A stretch of 40,770 nucleotides of DNA from assembly GCA_947452905.1 (NCBI GenBank), contig CANGEP010000013.1, forward strand, positions 1 through 40,770, in the 5' to 3' direction. Origin of the DNA: Bacteroidota bacterium (GTDB lineage Bacteria; Bacteroidota; Bacteroidia; Chitinophagales; Chitinophagaceae). Made by a program: the position numbers and the translations under genes. Under the pieces are notes generated by a model that was not told the DNA's origin, searched no databases, and worked only from the letters and a program-made list of their open reading frames with translations. Shown here in pieces: positions 13,693-21,774 of the stretch. The stretch's first letter is position 1, and every line of letters starts with the position of its first letter.

Positions 13693-14484
13693 ATGGAAGT
13701 ACACCACCCACATCATCTAAGTCACAAAAAGAAATGGTCGGAATATATTTTAGAATTTATTATGCTATTTACTGCCGTTTCTTTAGGATTTTTTGCAGAA
13801 AATTTGAGAGAATCTTACGTTGAAAAAGAGAGATCTAACGAATTAGTAGCGAGTCTTATTAAAGATGTAGAAAAAAATGTTGTATTTATTGATTCATTAG
13901 TGAAAGTAGATAAAAATGTAATTTTTAAAGCAGATTCGGCTGTTTATTATATTCTAAATACAAAAGATAAAATTAATTTGGAATTAGTATATGGTAATTT
14001 TTTAAACGGTTCCCGTTTTTTAGCTAATAATGACACTTATGATCAAATGAAAAGCTCGGGTTCCTTAAGGTATATTAAGGATTCAGTTTTTATGAAAAAA
14101 TTAATTGAATATAGTAATTTAGTAAAAGCAGCAGAATTTAGAAGTGCCACTCAGGAATATGAATATACTAGTCACGAATACGAAAACACAAAAAACAAAT
14201 TTATTACTGCTGAAATTTCATCCTATAAACATTCTGATTTTTTTCTTAAATACTTCAATTTCGGAGATACAGCTCACATAAATCTTATGAAAAAAATGTA
14301 TGCTTTAAATGAAGGGAAATCATTTTACTTACCTAAAGAAAAGCAGGAAGAATTTAAAAATGAAATTGTTCCTGTTATATTAAGACATACTTCACTCATA
14401 GGAACTTCGGTATATTTTAAACTTAAAACAAGAAATGCTGCATTAGATTTACTATCTTATTATCATTCAAATAAACATGAATAA
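13693..14484 (+). CDS. MEVHH-family single-pass membrane protein (B type)
   Basis: A 263-residue paralogue starting MEVHHPHHLSHKKKW, with the hydrophobic segment at 21-34 and A-E-N-L-R-E at 35-40. The B signature QMKSSGSLRYI (118-128) is almost the same as in the gene at 334 (QMKSSGALRYI), and both have a matching S-D/K-D-V-E/K-x-N region near 56-62. So its body is closest to 334 while its start is of the other (P) type. That combination suggests exchange between N-terminal and C-terminal parts within the family. Function unknown. Confidence 0.85.
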   Translation: MEVHHPHHLSHKKKWSEYILEFIMLFTAVSLGFFAENLRESYVEKERSNELVASLIKDVEKNVVFIDSLVKVDKNVIFKADSAVYYILNTKDKINLELVYGNFLNGSRFLANNDTYDQMKSSGSLRYIKDSVFMKKLIEYSNLVKAAEFRSATQEYEYTSHEYENTKNKFITAEISSYKHSDFFLKYFNFGDTAHINLMKKMYALNEGKSFYLPKEKQEEFKNEIVPVILRHTSLIGTSVYFKLKTRNAALDLLSYYHSNKHE

Positions 14485-14551
14485 AGGTAAAAACCATTTT
14501 ATCTGAATTCTTAAAATTAATATTAGATACCTTTTAACTACATTTTTTTAT

Positions 14552-15322
14552 ATGGAAGTACATCACCACTCTCACAAGCCAAAAAATTGGAAAGAACACA
14601 TTACAGAATTTGTAATGTTATTTGCAGCTGTTACATTAGGTTTTTTTGCTGAAAACATTAGAGAACATCAAGTTATTAACCATCGTATCGAGCAAAATAA
14701 GATAGCAATTTTTAAAGATTTGCAGGCAGATTCAAGTGAAATAGCTAGAGTGCTTGATGTAGAGGACAACAGCATAATAAAATTTAATAGAATTAATAAC
14801 TTACTATACTTAGCAAAAAATAATAAAATAAATCAAGCTCAATTAATTGATTCTATTAAAGCAACAAAAAATTTAATCGCCTATTCAACTACCCTGTATA
14901 TAAATAATAGTTCATTTAAAAACTTACAGTCTAGTGGCTTGTTAAGTAATTTAGAAGAAGGGCCTTTAAAAAATACCTTAGCCACTTATTACGAAGTAGA
15001 CTTTAAAGCAGTAGAAGCAGCAAATGATTTTTTTGATCAAGAGGGTATTGTATTTAATAACTATTTCCCCATTGGATTAGGAAAAGGAGTTAGAGAAAAA
15101 CTAAACTTATCAAATGAGTATGTTTTAAATAATAAAGATAATTATGTAAATTTTATGTTAAGCTTAAATAAAACAAAAAATATTCTACAGTCCGATGATT
15201 TTATTTATGAAGTACAAAAATATTATAACTTTATTTATTATTACCGAATGAATATTTATAGGGCTAAAAAAAGTAATGACGCCCTGTTAAAATTATTAAG
15301 ATCAGAAATAAAAAAAGCTTAG
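14552..15322 (+). CDS. MEVHH-family single-pass membrane protein (B type)
   Basis: A 256-residue paralogue starting MEVHHHSHKPKNWKEH, with the hydrophobic segment at 20-33 and A-E-N-I-R-E at 33-38. The B signature is LQSSGLLSNLE (125-135). The preceding I-N-N-S-S-F-K-N (117-124) matches L-N-N-S-A-Y-K-N in the 35644 copy, its closest relative here, although the two have different start types. It lies 67 bp after 13693 without a terminator or promoter element, so the pair is probably one transcript, like 8488/9282. Function unknown. Confidence 0.85.
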   Translation: MEVHHHSHKPKNWKEHITEFVMLFAAVTLGFFAENIREHQVINHRIEQNKIAIFKDLQADSSEIARVLDVEDNSIIKFNRINNLLYLAKNNKINQAQLIDSIKATKNLIAYSTTLYINNSSFKNLQSSGLLSNLEEGPLKNTLATYYEVDFKAVEAANDFFDQEGIVFNNYFPIGLGKGVREKLNLSNEYVLNNKDNYVNFMLSLNKTKNILQSDDFIYEVQKYYNFIYYYRMNIYRAKKSNDALLKLLRSEIKKA

Positions 15323-15351
15323 AGCCATTAAACAATACTTTATTTTGTAAC

Positions 15352-15918
15352 ATGTCAAATTCTAAAGATATTTTTGAACTTTTTAAAACAGGCGAAGAAG
15401 TAAATCCAGCGCATCCGCAATTTGCTGCTTTTATGGAAATAGTTGCTACTACAAGAAAACTAAATATAGCATTAAACAATGCACTTGAGGCATCACAGAT
15501 AAGAAAAATTTTAAGTGAAATTATAGAGAGCCCAATTCATGATAGCTCGGCCATTTTCACTCCCTTGCATATAAATTTTGGAAAACATACCAATATTGGA
15601 AAAAATGTTTTTATTAATCACGACTGCTCCTTTTTAGACTTGGGTGGTATTACCATCGAAGACGATGTATTAATAGGACCCAAAGTAAGTTTGATAACCG
15701 AAAATCATCCCATTGAGCCTCAAAAAAGAAAATCATTATTGTGTAAGCCTATAGTAATTAAAAGAAATGCATGGATAGGTGCAGCTGCTACCCTATTACC
15801 AGGTGTTACTATTGGAGAAAATGCAGTGGTAGCAGCAGGCTCGGTTGTAAGTAAGGATGTTCCTAACAATACAATAGTGGCAGGGGTACCTGCAAAACCC
15901 ATAAAAGTAATTACGTAA
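15352..15918 (+). CDS. Sugar O-acetyltransferase, left-handed beta-helix (maltose/galactoside acetyltransferase type)
   Basis: 188 residues, the usual length for the MAA/LacA/NodL family. Hexapeptide repeats are visible from about 78 (T-N-I-G-K-N-V-F-I-N, I-T-I-E-D-D-V-L-I-G) to 178 (W-I-G-A-A-A-T-L-L-P-G-V-T-I-G-E-N-A-V-V-A-A-G-S-V-V). The expected catalytic His is His119 in T-E-N-H-P, and the closing A-G-V-P-A-K-P-I is typical. It transfers acetyl from acetyl-CoA to a sugar hydroxyl in the cytoplasm. The real acceptor is unknown. It starts 29 bp after a MEVHH gene and may be its co-transcribed tail. Confidence 0.85.
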   Translation: MSNSKDIFELFKTGEEVNPAHPQFAAFMEIVATTRKLNIALNNALEASQIRKILSEIIESPIHDSSAIFTPLHINFGKHTNIGKNVFINHDCSFLDLGGITIEDDVLIGPKVSLITENHPIEPQKRKSLLCKPIVIKRNAWIGAAATLLPGVTIGENAVVAAGSVVSKDVPNNTIVAGVPAKPIKVIT

Positions 15919-15922
15919 AAAA

Positions 15923-15942
15923 GGCCCCTATTGCTAGAGGCC
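15923..15942. terminator. Bidirectional terminator-like hairpin
   Basis: GGCCCCTA (15923-15930) pairs with TAGAGGCC (15935-15942) with one mismatch and a TTGC loop. It has A bases before it and a mixed T-rich sequence after it, and lies between convergent genes. Confidence 0.6.
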
Positions 15943-15976
15943 CTCTTATTCTTATTAAACCAAACTTGAAATTTAG

Positions 15977-16486
15977 TTATTTTAACAACTCTACTAGAGG
16001 TGCAGAATCATAGGTATCCCATTCCCTAACAATTTTACCATCCTTTAAAGCAAATACAGCATTTACACGTGTAGTTATTTTTTGATCACCTTTAATAAAT
16101 GAAGCGTCAAAATAGGAGTTAACATAATCTGAAAATGCTCTGCTATCAGGCTTCATGCTAATAGTTTCCCAGATATCATTTATTTTTTCCAATTTCAAAG
16201 TGATCCCTTTTGATTTAAGAAGAGATACCATTTTCATATTTTCATAAATAGTTTGCTTAGTCATGTTGTCATAAATAATAGCGGTATCTGAATAAATTTT
16301 TACAAAAACAGCAGTATCTGAAATTGTACCAGCATCTATTGCTTTTTTAACTGTATTTATATTTTCACTATTATGTAGGGTGTAACCAAATGCATCTGCG
16401 GGTACAGTATTAGCAGTATTTTCAGTTTTCGACTGACAAGCAACAAGGCCTGAAATTACCAATAAAGCGAAGAGAATTTTTTTCAT
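15977..16486 (-). CDS. NTF2-like lipoprotein 3
   Basis: 169 residues with the lipobox L-V-A-C (Cys17). The body reads as an NTF2-like fold: F-V-K-I-Y-S-D-T-A-I-I-Y-D-N-M-T-K-Q in the first half and strands with V-N-A-V-F-A-L-K-D-G-K-I-V-R-E-W at about 145-160. The K-D-G-K-I-V ending matches F-E-N-G-K-I-V of the 12445 protein, so the two are probably paralogues. An inverted repeat (16560) lies 73 bp upstream of its start. Ligand or reaction unknown. Confidence 0.65.
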   Translation of the reverse strand: MKKILFALLVISGLVACQSKTENTANTVPADAFGYTLHNSENINTVKKAIDAGTISDTAVFVKIYSDTAIIYDNMTKQTIYENMKMVSLLKSKGITLKLEKINDIWETISMKPDSRAFSDYVNSYFDASFIKGDQKITTRVNAVFALKDGKIVREWDTYDSAPLVELLK

Positions 16487-16559
16487 AAATGTGTTTTTGA
16501 TGATTGATATTCAATATTAACTTGAACTTATGTGAATTGTATACAAATTGACCAAAATC

Positions 16560-16586
16560 TTGTTCCGTATTCGTAAAAAGGAACAA
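16560..16586. promoter_or_regulatory. Inverted repeat TTGTTCC-N13-GGAACAA, site 2
   Basis: 7-bp arms at 16560-16566 and 16580-16586 with a 13-base spacer, placed 73 bp upstream of the lipoprotein start at 16486. A palindrome TTGTATACAA (16537-16546) lies between it and the gene; the same decamer follows site 5. Confidence 0.65.
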
Positions 16587-16600
16587 AAATATTATTTCAA

Positions 16601-17416
16601 CTAGTCTATTAGCCTAATCTCACTTAAACTATTAATAAGATCAGAAGCCACTATACTAGCTTTTGATTTATGTTGCAGCGCAATATCTCCTGCTAAACCA
16701 TGTAAATAAACGCCAATGCAAGCAGCATTAAATGAGGTATAGCCCTGCGCACAAAGAGCGGCTATCATTCCTGTTAAAACATCCCCAGTTCCAGCAGTGG
16801 CCATTCCATCATTACCGGTCGTATTTATCATCAATGACTCGCTAGGAGCAAGTACAATTGTTTTAGCTCCTTTTAAAACCAGATTTACCACATGATTTTT
16901 TACAAAATCTTGTGCTTGCTTTTCACGTATATTCTCGTTATACTCAAAGCCTTGTAAGCGAGCAAACTCTCCTGGATGCGGAGTAATTACTTGATTTGCT
17001 TTAAATGGAATATGATACTTGGCTATTAAAGTAAGCGCGTCGGCATCTATAACCATTGGCCCTGGATACTTAAGCATTAAATAATTTAAAATTTCATGTG
17101 TTGCATCATTTACGCCCAATCCTGGCCCTATAGCAATAGCATCAAATACTGATAAATCTAGTTCTTGAATTTTTTTATCAGTTACATACATCAATTCTGG
17201 GCTTTCTGATAGTAAAATGTCAACTGCTTCTTTAGGCACCATGGCCGTTACCATTCCACATCCATTGTGTAAAGCGGCACGGGCACATAAAATAGCCGCC
17301 CCTGCTTTACCCTCACTTCCGGCAATAACCAAAACATGACCAAACGATTTTTTATGGCCATTTAAATTTCTTGCATGTACATGTGCATTCACCCAAGTTA
17401 AATCGATTGCTTCCAT
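16601..17416 (-). CDS. nnrD: ADP-dependent (S)-NAD(P)H-hydrate dehydratase
   Basis: 271 residues forming the YjeF C-terminal (ribokinase-like) domain alone. It repairs hydrated NADH/NADPH, using ADP, in the cytoplasm. Motifs in order: H-V-L-V-I-A-G-S-E-G-K-A-G-A (27-40), G-P-G-L-G (97-101), D-A-D-A-L (124-128), H-P-G-E (147-150), L-K-G-A-K-T (181-186) and the nucleotide-site A-G-T-G-D-V-L-T-G (208-216). Many bacteria fuse this to the NnrE epimerase; that domain is absent here and no nnrE is seen in the window. Site 3 at 17452 lies 35 bp upstream but may serve the divergent gene instead. Confidence 0.9.
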   Translation of the reverse strand: MEAIDLTWVNAHVHARNLNGHKKSFGHVLVIAGSEGKAGAAILCARAALHNGCGMVTAMVPKEAVDILLSESPELMYVTDKKIQELDLSVFDAIAIGPGLGVNDATHEILNYLMLKYPGPMVIDADALTLIAKYHIPFKANQVITPHPGEFARLQGFEYNENIREKQAQDFVKNHVVNLVLKGAKTIVLAPSESLMINTTGNDGMATAGTGDVLTGMIAALCAQGYTSFNAACIGVYLHGLAGDIALQHKSKASIVASDLINSLSEIRLID

Positions 17417-17451
17417 AGTATAAATCTACAACCTTTGAAGTAGTTAGGAAA

Positions 17452-17482
17452 TTTTGTTCCAAATTCCCCTTTAGGAACAAAA
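17452..17482. promoter_or_regulatory. Inverted repeat TTTTGTTCC-N13-GGAACAAAA, site 3
   Basis: Perfect 9-bp arms at 17452-17460 and 17474-17482, 13-base spacer. It lies 68 bp before the ATG at 17551 and 35 bp before that of nnrD (17416). CTTATATAA follows at 17504, as CTTATATAAG follows site 1 at 13083. Confidence 0.7.
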
Positions 17483-17550
17483 AACAACCATAAAATATAA
17501 AAACTTATATAAAAATGTGTTTCTTACACCCTCAAACTAAAATAATAAAA

Positions 17551-18054
17551 ATGAAAAAAATCCTTTTTTCGACACTTTTGGCTGTAATCGTTTTTTCAGC
17601 TTGTAAAGATCAATCTGCCAAAACTGAAACATCTAGTGCAAATTCAACAACCGACTCATTAGCCGCTGTTAATGCAATAAATCTTGCTGATAGTCTTTGG
17701 GACGATCAATCAGCCCACAACTCAGTAGATGGTTGGTTAAGCTTTTATACTGACGATGCTATTATGTTACCTCCTGGAGAGAACGTTTGTAAGGATAAAG
17801 AAAGCAGACATGCTTCAATTGCAGCTTATTTTGCTTTACCTGCTGCAAGCATGAGATTTCAAGCTACTAAAACAGAGGCTTCAAAAGGTGGTGATTTAGG
17901 TTATAGCACTGGTGCTTATCAGTTTAGTTATAAAGATGCCGCTGGTAAAGAAGTACGTGAAACTGGTAAATTTAATGAAACTTGGAAAAAACAAGCTGAC
18001 GGAAGTTGGAAGTGTATTGTAGATATCTGGAATGCAGATCCTGCTGCTAAATAA
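17551..18054 (+). CDS. NTF2-like lipoprotein (DUF4440 type) 4
   Basis: 167 residues when started at the ATG at 17551, which gives a clean lipoprotein signal (MKKILFS... V-F-S-A-C, Cys18). An ATG at 17515 would put 12 unlikely residues in front and is rejected. The body has the DUF4440 pattern: W-L-S-F-Y-T-D-D-A-I-M-L-P-P-G in the first half, then H-A-S-I-A-A-Y-F, then G-K-F-N-E-T-W-K-K-Q-A-D-G-S-W-K-C-I-V-D-I-W-N near the end. It is a close match to the family of small secreted ketosteroid-isomerase-like proteins; activity unknown. Confidence 0.8.
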   Translation: MKKILFSTLLAVIVFSACKDQSAKTETSSANSTTDSLAAVNAINLADSLWDDQSAHNSVDGWLSFYTDDAIMLPPGENVCKDKESRHASIAAYFALPAASMRFQATKTEASKGGDLGYSTGAYQFSYKDAAGKEVRETGKFNETWKKQADGSWKCIVDIWNADPAAK

Positions 18055-18074
18055 GCTAAAATAAAATAACTTAG

Positions 18075-18100
18075 AAAAGGCCCATTTGAATGGGCCTTTT
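18075..18100. terminator. Bidirectional terminator
   Basis: A perfect 12-bp stem (AAAAGGCCCATT at 18075-18086 with 18089-18100) around a TG loop, with A and T runs at its ends. It lies between convergent genes. Confidence 0.85.
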
Positions 18101-18104
18101 CATT

Positions 18105-18764
18105 TTAATCATGAAGTGCTCTCATATCCTTATTCTCTAAAATTTCTTTTGAATAGCCATGTAGTCCAACGGTGAAAATCGTTTTAGCAAGTTGCTTATC
18201 AGTTATGCTTAAATTATTACCCATTAATTTAATTATGGGATAAATAAACCGTGATATTTTATAAAAAAAGTTAGGTTCTTTTCTTTTGGTCGTAGGATAA
18301 ATATATCCAGGCCTAAAACTATAAAACGTATTACCATACAAAACCGAAAGTGCATTTTCGATAGCGCCTTTATCTTTGGCAAATTGCATTTTACTTTTTT
18401 CTGTTCTATCTGCCCCCTGTCCACTTAATAAACAAAAACATGCAGTAGGAGAAACTTCATATATGGATTTAGCTAAATGTAAAGGATAATCATAATTTAC
18501 CATCCTAAATTGATCAATGGGTAAACTACCCGTATAAGCCCCCAAACAATAAAACACAATATCAACCCCATAAAAAGATTTTACATAATTATTATAATGC
18601 AAAAAATTGTCTACTACAATTTCTTTATACTTATGATGGCTTTGAGTAGTTGACTTTCGAACCAGTGCTATAACCTCGGTAATTTGTTCGTTTTGTAAAC
18701 AAAGATCAAGTACTAGGCTGCCCACCATGCCCGTACTTCCTGTAATAACAATTTTCTTTTTCAT
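18105..18764 (-). CDS. NAD(P)-binding protein, atypical short-chain dehydrogenase family
   Basis: 219 residues with an N-terminal Rossmann fold: I-V-I-T-G-S-T-G-M-V-G at 5-15 matches the G-x-x-G-x-x-G nucleotide loop. The middle has V-F-Y-C-L-G-A-Y and C-L-L-S-G-Q-G-A-D. The Y-x-x-x-K pair of classical SDRs is not clear (F-A-K-D-K is at that place), so it is an atypical member of the HTATIP2/NmrA-like kind and perhaps not a dehydrogenase. It lies 44 bp downstream of the SRPBCC gene on the same strand, probably as one unit. Confidence 0.75.
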   Translation of the reverse strand: MKKKIVITGSTGMVGSLVLDLCLQNEQITEVIALVRKSTTQSHHKYKEIVVDNFLHYNNYVKSFYGVDIVFYCLGAYTGSLPIDQFRMVNYDYPLHLAKSIYEVSPTACFCLLSGQGADRTEKSKMQFAKDKGAIENALSVLYGNTFYSFRPGYIYPTTKRKEPNFFYKISRFIYPIIKLMGNNLSITDKQLAKTIFTVGLHGYSKEILENKDMRALHD

Positions 18765-18808
18765 AATATTAGCAAATTTCCATTTTTAATTGGAACTAAC
18801 TATTGGAA

Positions 18809-19219
18809 TTAATGCTTCTCAACGTATTGCTTAAAATTGTCTAAAATCATTTGCCATCCTGCCTGTTGCCTATCTTCAGGATTTTGTTTTTCGGGTTCAA
18901 ATTGTTCGGTTATCAAAGTAGTATTTTCCACTTCTTCAAAATTTACCTGCATCACTCTACCATCTCCTAAAATAATATCAATACTTTTTAAGGTTTCAAT
19001 TTTTTGATAGGTACCCCAAAAATCAAAACTCATCGAATTGTCTTTAGCAGCCATGGTGTAATGAAATTCACCTCCTACCACTAAGTTATTAGTGGCTTTG
19101 GGGCAATGCCATTCCGAAACTGCAAAATTCCAATTTACTACGTGCTCCTCTCTAGTCCAATACTCCCATACTTTATTAAGGGGCGCATTAATTTTTGCTT
19201 GAACAGTTAATAAACTCAT
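18809..19219 (-). CDS. SRPBCC-family protein (AHSA1/START-like)
   Basis: 136 residues, the usual size of one AHSA1-type domain. It starts V-Q-A-K-I-N-A-P-L-N-K-V-W-E-Y-W-T (6-22), the typical first strand and helix, then has H-W/N-W-N-F-A-V-S-E-W-H-C-P, F-D-F-W-G-T-Y, and a late G-W-Q-M-I-L-D-N-F-K-Q-Y-V. The fold is a hydrophobic ligand pocket. It is divergent from the methyltransferase at 19264 with 44 bp between. Ligand unknown. Confidence 0.85.
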   Translation of the reverse strand: MSLLTVQAKINAPLNKVWEYWTREEHVVNWNFAVSEWHCPKATNNLVVGGEFHYTMAAKDNSMSFDFWGTYQKIETLKSIDIILGDGRVMQVNFEEVENTTLITEQFEPEKQNPEDRQQAGWQMILDNFKQYVEKH

Positions 19220-19263
19220 ACTATAATGATTATTTTACAAATATATTATAATTTGCATATACT

Positions 19264-19890
19264 ATGAATGTAAAAGAAGCCTATAAAGATTGGTCCATTA
19301 AGTACGATACCAACGAAAATAAAACTAGGGATTTAGAAGGAGTGGCTTTACGTTCTATTTTGTCTACAATAAATTTTAACACTGTACTAGAATTTGGTTG
19401 TGGGACCGGGAAAAACACTATTTGGTTAAAAGAAAATGCACAAAAAATAATTGCAGCAGATTTTTCAGAAGAAATGATTGCAAAAGCCAAAGAAAAAATA
19501 CAAGCTCCTCATGTTACATTTACCATAGCTGATATAAATAAGCCATGGGATTTTTCGCATCAAAAATTTGATTTAGTAAGTTTTAGCCTTGTACTTGAGC
19601 ATATTGAAAACTTAGAACCTGTATTTGAAAAAATTAATCAGACCACAAACGAAAAGGCTTTTGTTTACATTGGAGAATTACATCCTTTTAAACAATATAC
19701 TGGATCCAAAGCTAGATTTATGACCGAAGCTGGCGAACAAGTAGTTACTTGCTTTACACACAATATATCAGCTTTTATAGCCGCAGCTAAAAAAAATGAT
19801 TTTAAGTTATTCTTATTGGAAGAGTGGTTCGATAATAACGACAAAACACAAATTCCTAGGATTTTAACTTTACTTTTTCAAAAGAATTAG
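19264..19890 (+). CDS. Class I SAM-dependent methyltransferase
   Basis: 208 residues. Motif I is V-L-E-F-G-C-G-T-G-K-N-T (41-52), the acidic end of the second strand is Asp66 in A-A-D-F-S-E-E-M-I, and motif II/III shows in F-D-L-V-S-F-S-L-V-L-E-H-I (102-114). It methylates an unknown small molecule, using S-adenosylmethionine, in the cytoplasm. The E-H-I pattern places it with the Methyltransf_11/UbiE-like group, but it lacks anything that would name a substrate. It stands alone. Confidence 0.85.
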   Translation: MNVKEAYKDWSIKYDTNENKTRDLEGVALRSILSTINFNTVLEFGCGTGKNTIWLKENAQKIIAADFSEEMIAKAKEKIQAPHVTFTIADINKPWDFSHQKFDLVSFSLVLEHIENLEPVFEKINQTTNEKAFVYIGELHPFKQYTGSKARFMTEAGEQVVTCFTHNISAFIAAAKKNDFKLFLLEEWFDNNDKTQIPRILTLLFQKN

Positions 19891-19936
19891 AAATACATTT
19901 TTTTGCATAAACCCTTAAATTTCATACTTTAGATGT

Positions 19937-21751
19937 ATGAAAAAGATTTTAACATCATTACCTTTTCTTGCTATCGCATTACTAAGTGTTGTAAGTGTAA
20001 ACGGGCAGTCTAAAACTGATAAAAGATTTGTAGGCCTTGAAGCCGAAGTCAATAAAATATTAAAAGACCATCATGCAGCTGGTGTTGCAGTGGCAGTAGT
20101 AGAAAAAAACAAAGTAATTTTTGCCAAAGGTTTTGGCTACAGAGATGTTGAAAATAAATTACCTGTAACCAGTACTACTCAGTTTGCTATAGGTTCTTGC
20201 ACCAAAGCATTTACGGCTTCCTTAATTGGCATGTTGCAATCCGAAAAATCGATCGACTTAGATAAACCATTTACGAATTATGTAAATGACTTTAAGTTTT
20301 ATTCAAGCAACTTAACCAATCATGTAACCTTACGTGATATGATGAGCCACCGTACTGGATTACCTCGTCACGACTTATCTTGGTATATTTCGCCTGATAC
20401 TAGAGAAAATTTAGTAAAACGTATTCAGTATATGGAACCCTCTGCCGAACTCAGACAAGTTTGGCAATACAATAATTTTATGTATTTAATGCAGGGTTAT
20501 TTAGTGGAGAAATTAACTGAAAAATCTTGGGAGTTAAATGTTCAAGATAAAATTTTTGATAAAATAGGAATGAAAAATTCAAATTTTTCTATTCAAAAAT
20601 TAGCTGCTTATGCCGAACCAGCAATTGGCTATCAGGTGGTAAAAGATTCAGTAATTAAAAAAACGCCTTACTATAATATAGCCGGCATGGGACCGGCAGG
20701 AAGTATTAATAGTACTGTGGTAGATATGGCCCAGTGGTTAAAAGTATGGATTCATGGCGGTAAATTTGATACTACTCAAATTATACCCTCTTCTTTTATA
20801 AGAGAAGCTACAAGTTCACAAATGATTATAAGTGGCGGGCTTCCTAGCGCCGAATTTCCCGATATACAATTTAGTAATTATGGATTTGCTTGGATGCTAG
20901 CCTCTTACAAAGGGCATTACAGAGTGGAACATGGTGGTGCTATTGATGGTTTTACAGCAAGTACTTGTTTTTTTCCAACAGATAGTGTAGGTATTGTAGT
21001 ACTTGTAAATCAAGGAGGCTCTAAAGTACCTGGGGTAGTAAGAAATATACTTGTTGATAGAGTATTAGGACTTAGCTATTTTGATTGGAATGAGGATGCA
21101 CTTAAAACTATGCAAAAAATAAAAGAAGCAACTACTAAAGCCGAACAAGCAGCTTCAAGCAATCAAATTAAAAATACCAAAGCTTCACACCTTTTAAGTG
21201 ATTATGTAGGCGTGTATTCTAATGATGGTTATGGCTCATTTGAAGTAATTCAAAAAGGGGATTCTCTTTTTGCGAAATTAAAAAATGACAATTGGTGGCT
21301 TGAGCAATTTCACTATGATATTTTTAGACCTTTTGAAACAACCAATGGTATTGATACTGCCGAAAAGAGTAGTTTCCGTTTTCAATTTAATACTGGTTTA
21401 AACGGAGAAATTGAATCGGCGTCCTTATACAATTTTGAACCTGCTATTGCGGCTCCAATTAAATTTAAGAAAACTAATGCGCCTAAGGATTTAGCGGCTG
21501 AGGATATTAAAAAATATGTGGGTGTATTTACCTTGGCAGGTGCCGAAATTAAAACCTACTTAAAAGATAAAACATTATACGTTTTTGTACCAGGCCAACC
21601 CGAGTATGAATTAGTTCCTGTGGGCAATAACAAATTTGATTTTAAAAAGATTCCAGGATATGCAGTAAGCTTTGAGTTAAATGATAAAAAAGAATTAATA
21701 TCCTTAACCTTTATGCAACCCAATGGAAACTTTAAAGCACAAATCAAATAA
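19937..21751 (+). CDS. Secreted serine hydrolase, class C beta-lactamase family, with DUF3471-like tail
   Basis: 604 residues with a signal peptide (1-23, ending V-N-G). All three catalytic motifs are visible: S-x-x-K as Ser87-C-T-K90, Y-x-N as Y178-N-N180, and H-G-G at 332-334 in place of K-T-G. The last motif is usual for esterase or peptidase members rather than true AmpC enzymes. Residues about 420-510 and 515-604 form two strand-rich domains (Y-V-G-V-Y-S-N-D-G-Y-G and Y-V-G-V-F-T-L-A-G-A-E) that resemble DUF3471. It probably acts in the periplasm on peptides or esters. Nothing shows that it is a resistance gene. Confidence 0.88.
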   Translation: MKKILTSLPFLAIALLSVVSVNGQSKTDKRFVGLEAEVNKILKDHHAAGVAVAVVEKNKVIFAKGFGYRDVENKLPVTSTTQFAIGSCTKAFTASLIGMLQSEKSIDLDKPFTNYVNDFKFYSSNLTNHVTLRDMMSHRTGLPRHDLSWYISPDTRENLVKRIQYMEPSAELRQVWQYNNFMYLMQGYLVEKLTEKSWELNVQDKIFDKIGMKNSNFSIQKLAAYAEPAIGYQVVKDSVIKKTPYYNIAGMGPAGSINSTVVDMAQWLKVWIHGGKFDTTQIIPSSFIREATSSQMIISGGLPSAEFPDIQFSNYGFAWMLASYKGHYRVEHGGAIDGFTASTCFFPTDSVGIVVLVNQGGSKVPGVVRNILVDRVLGLSYFDWNEDALKTMQKIKEATTKAEQAASSNQIKNTKASHLLSDYVGVYSNDGYGSFEVIQKGDSLFAKLKNDNWWLEQFHYDIFRPFETTNGIDTAEKSSFRFQFNTGLNGEIESASLYNFEPAIAAPIKFKKTNAPKDLAAEDIKKYVGVFTLAGAEIKTYLKDKTLYVFVPGQPEYELVPVGNNKFDFKKIPGYAVSFELNDKKELISLTFMQPNGNFKAQIK

Positions 21752-21774
21752 ACCAAAACATTAGGGACTTACAA

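Noticed and set aside
334..15322. The repeated MEVHH genes as a CRISPR-like or transposon array
   Set aside because: The repeats are whole genes with open frames; there is no short regular repeat-spacer pattern and no transposase or terminal inverted repeat.
17515..17550. Upstream ATG of the fourth NTF2-like lipoprotein
   Set aside because: Starting there would put 12 polar and aromatic residues before a perfect lipoprotein signal; the ATG at 17551 fits the family.
18777..18796. TTTCC...GGAAC near 18.8 kb as a sixth inverted-repeat site
   Set aside because: The spacer is 10 rather than 13 bases and the arms do not match fully.
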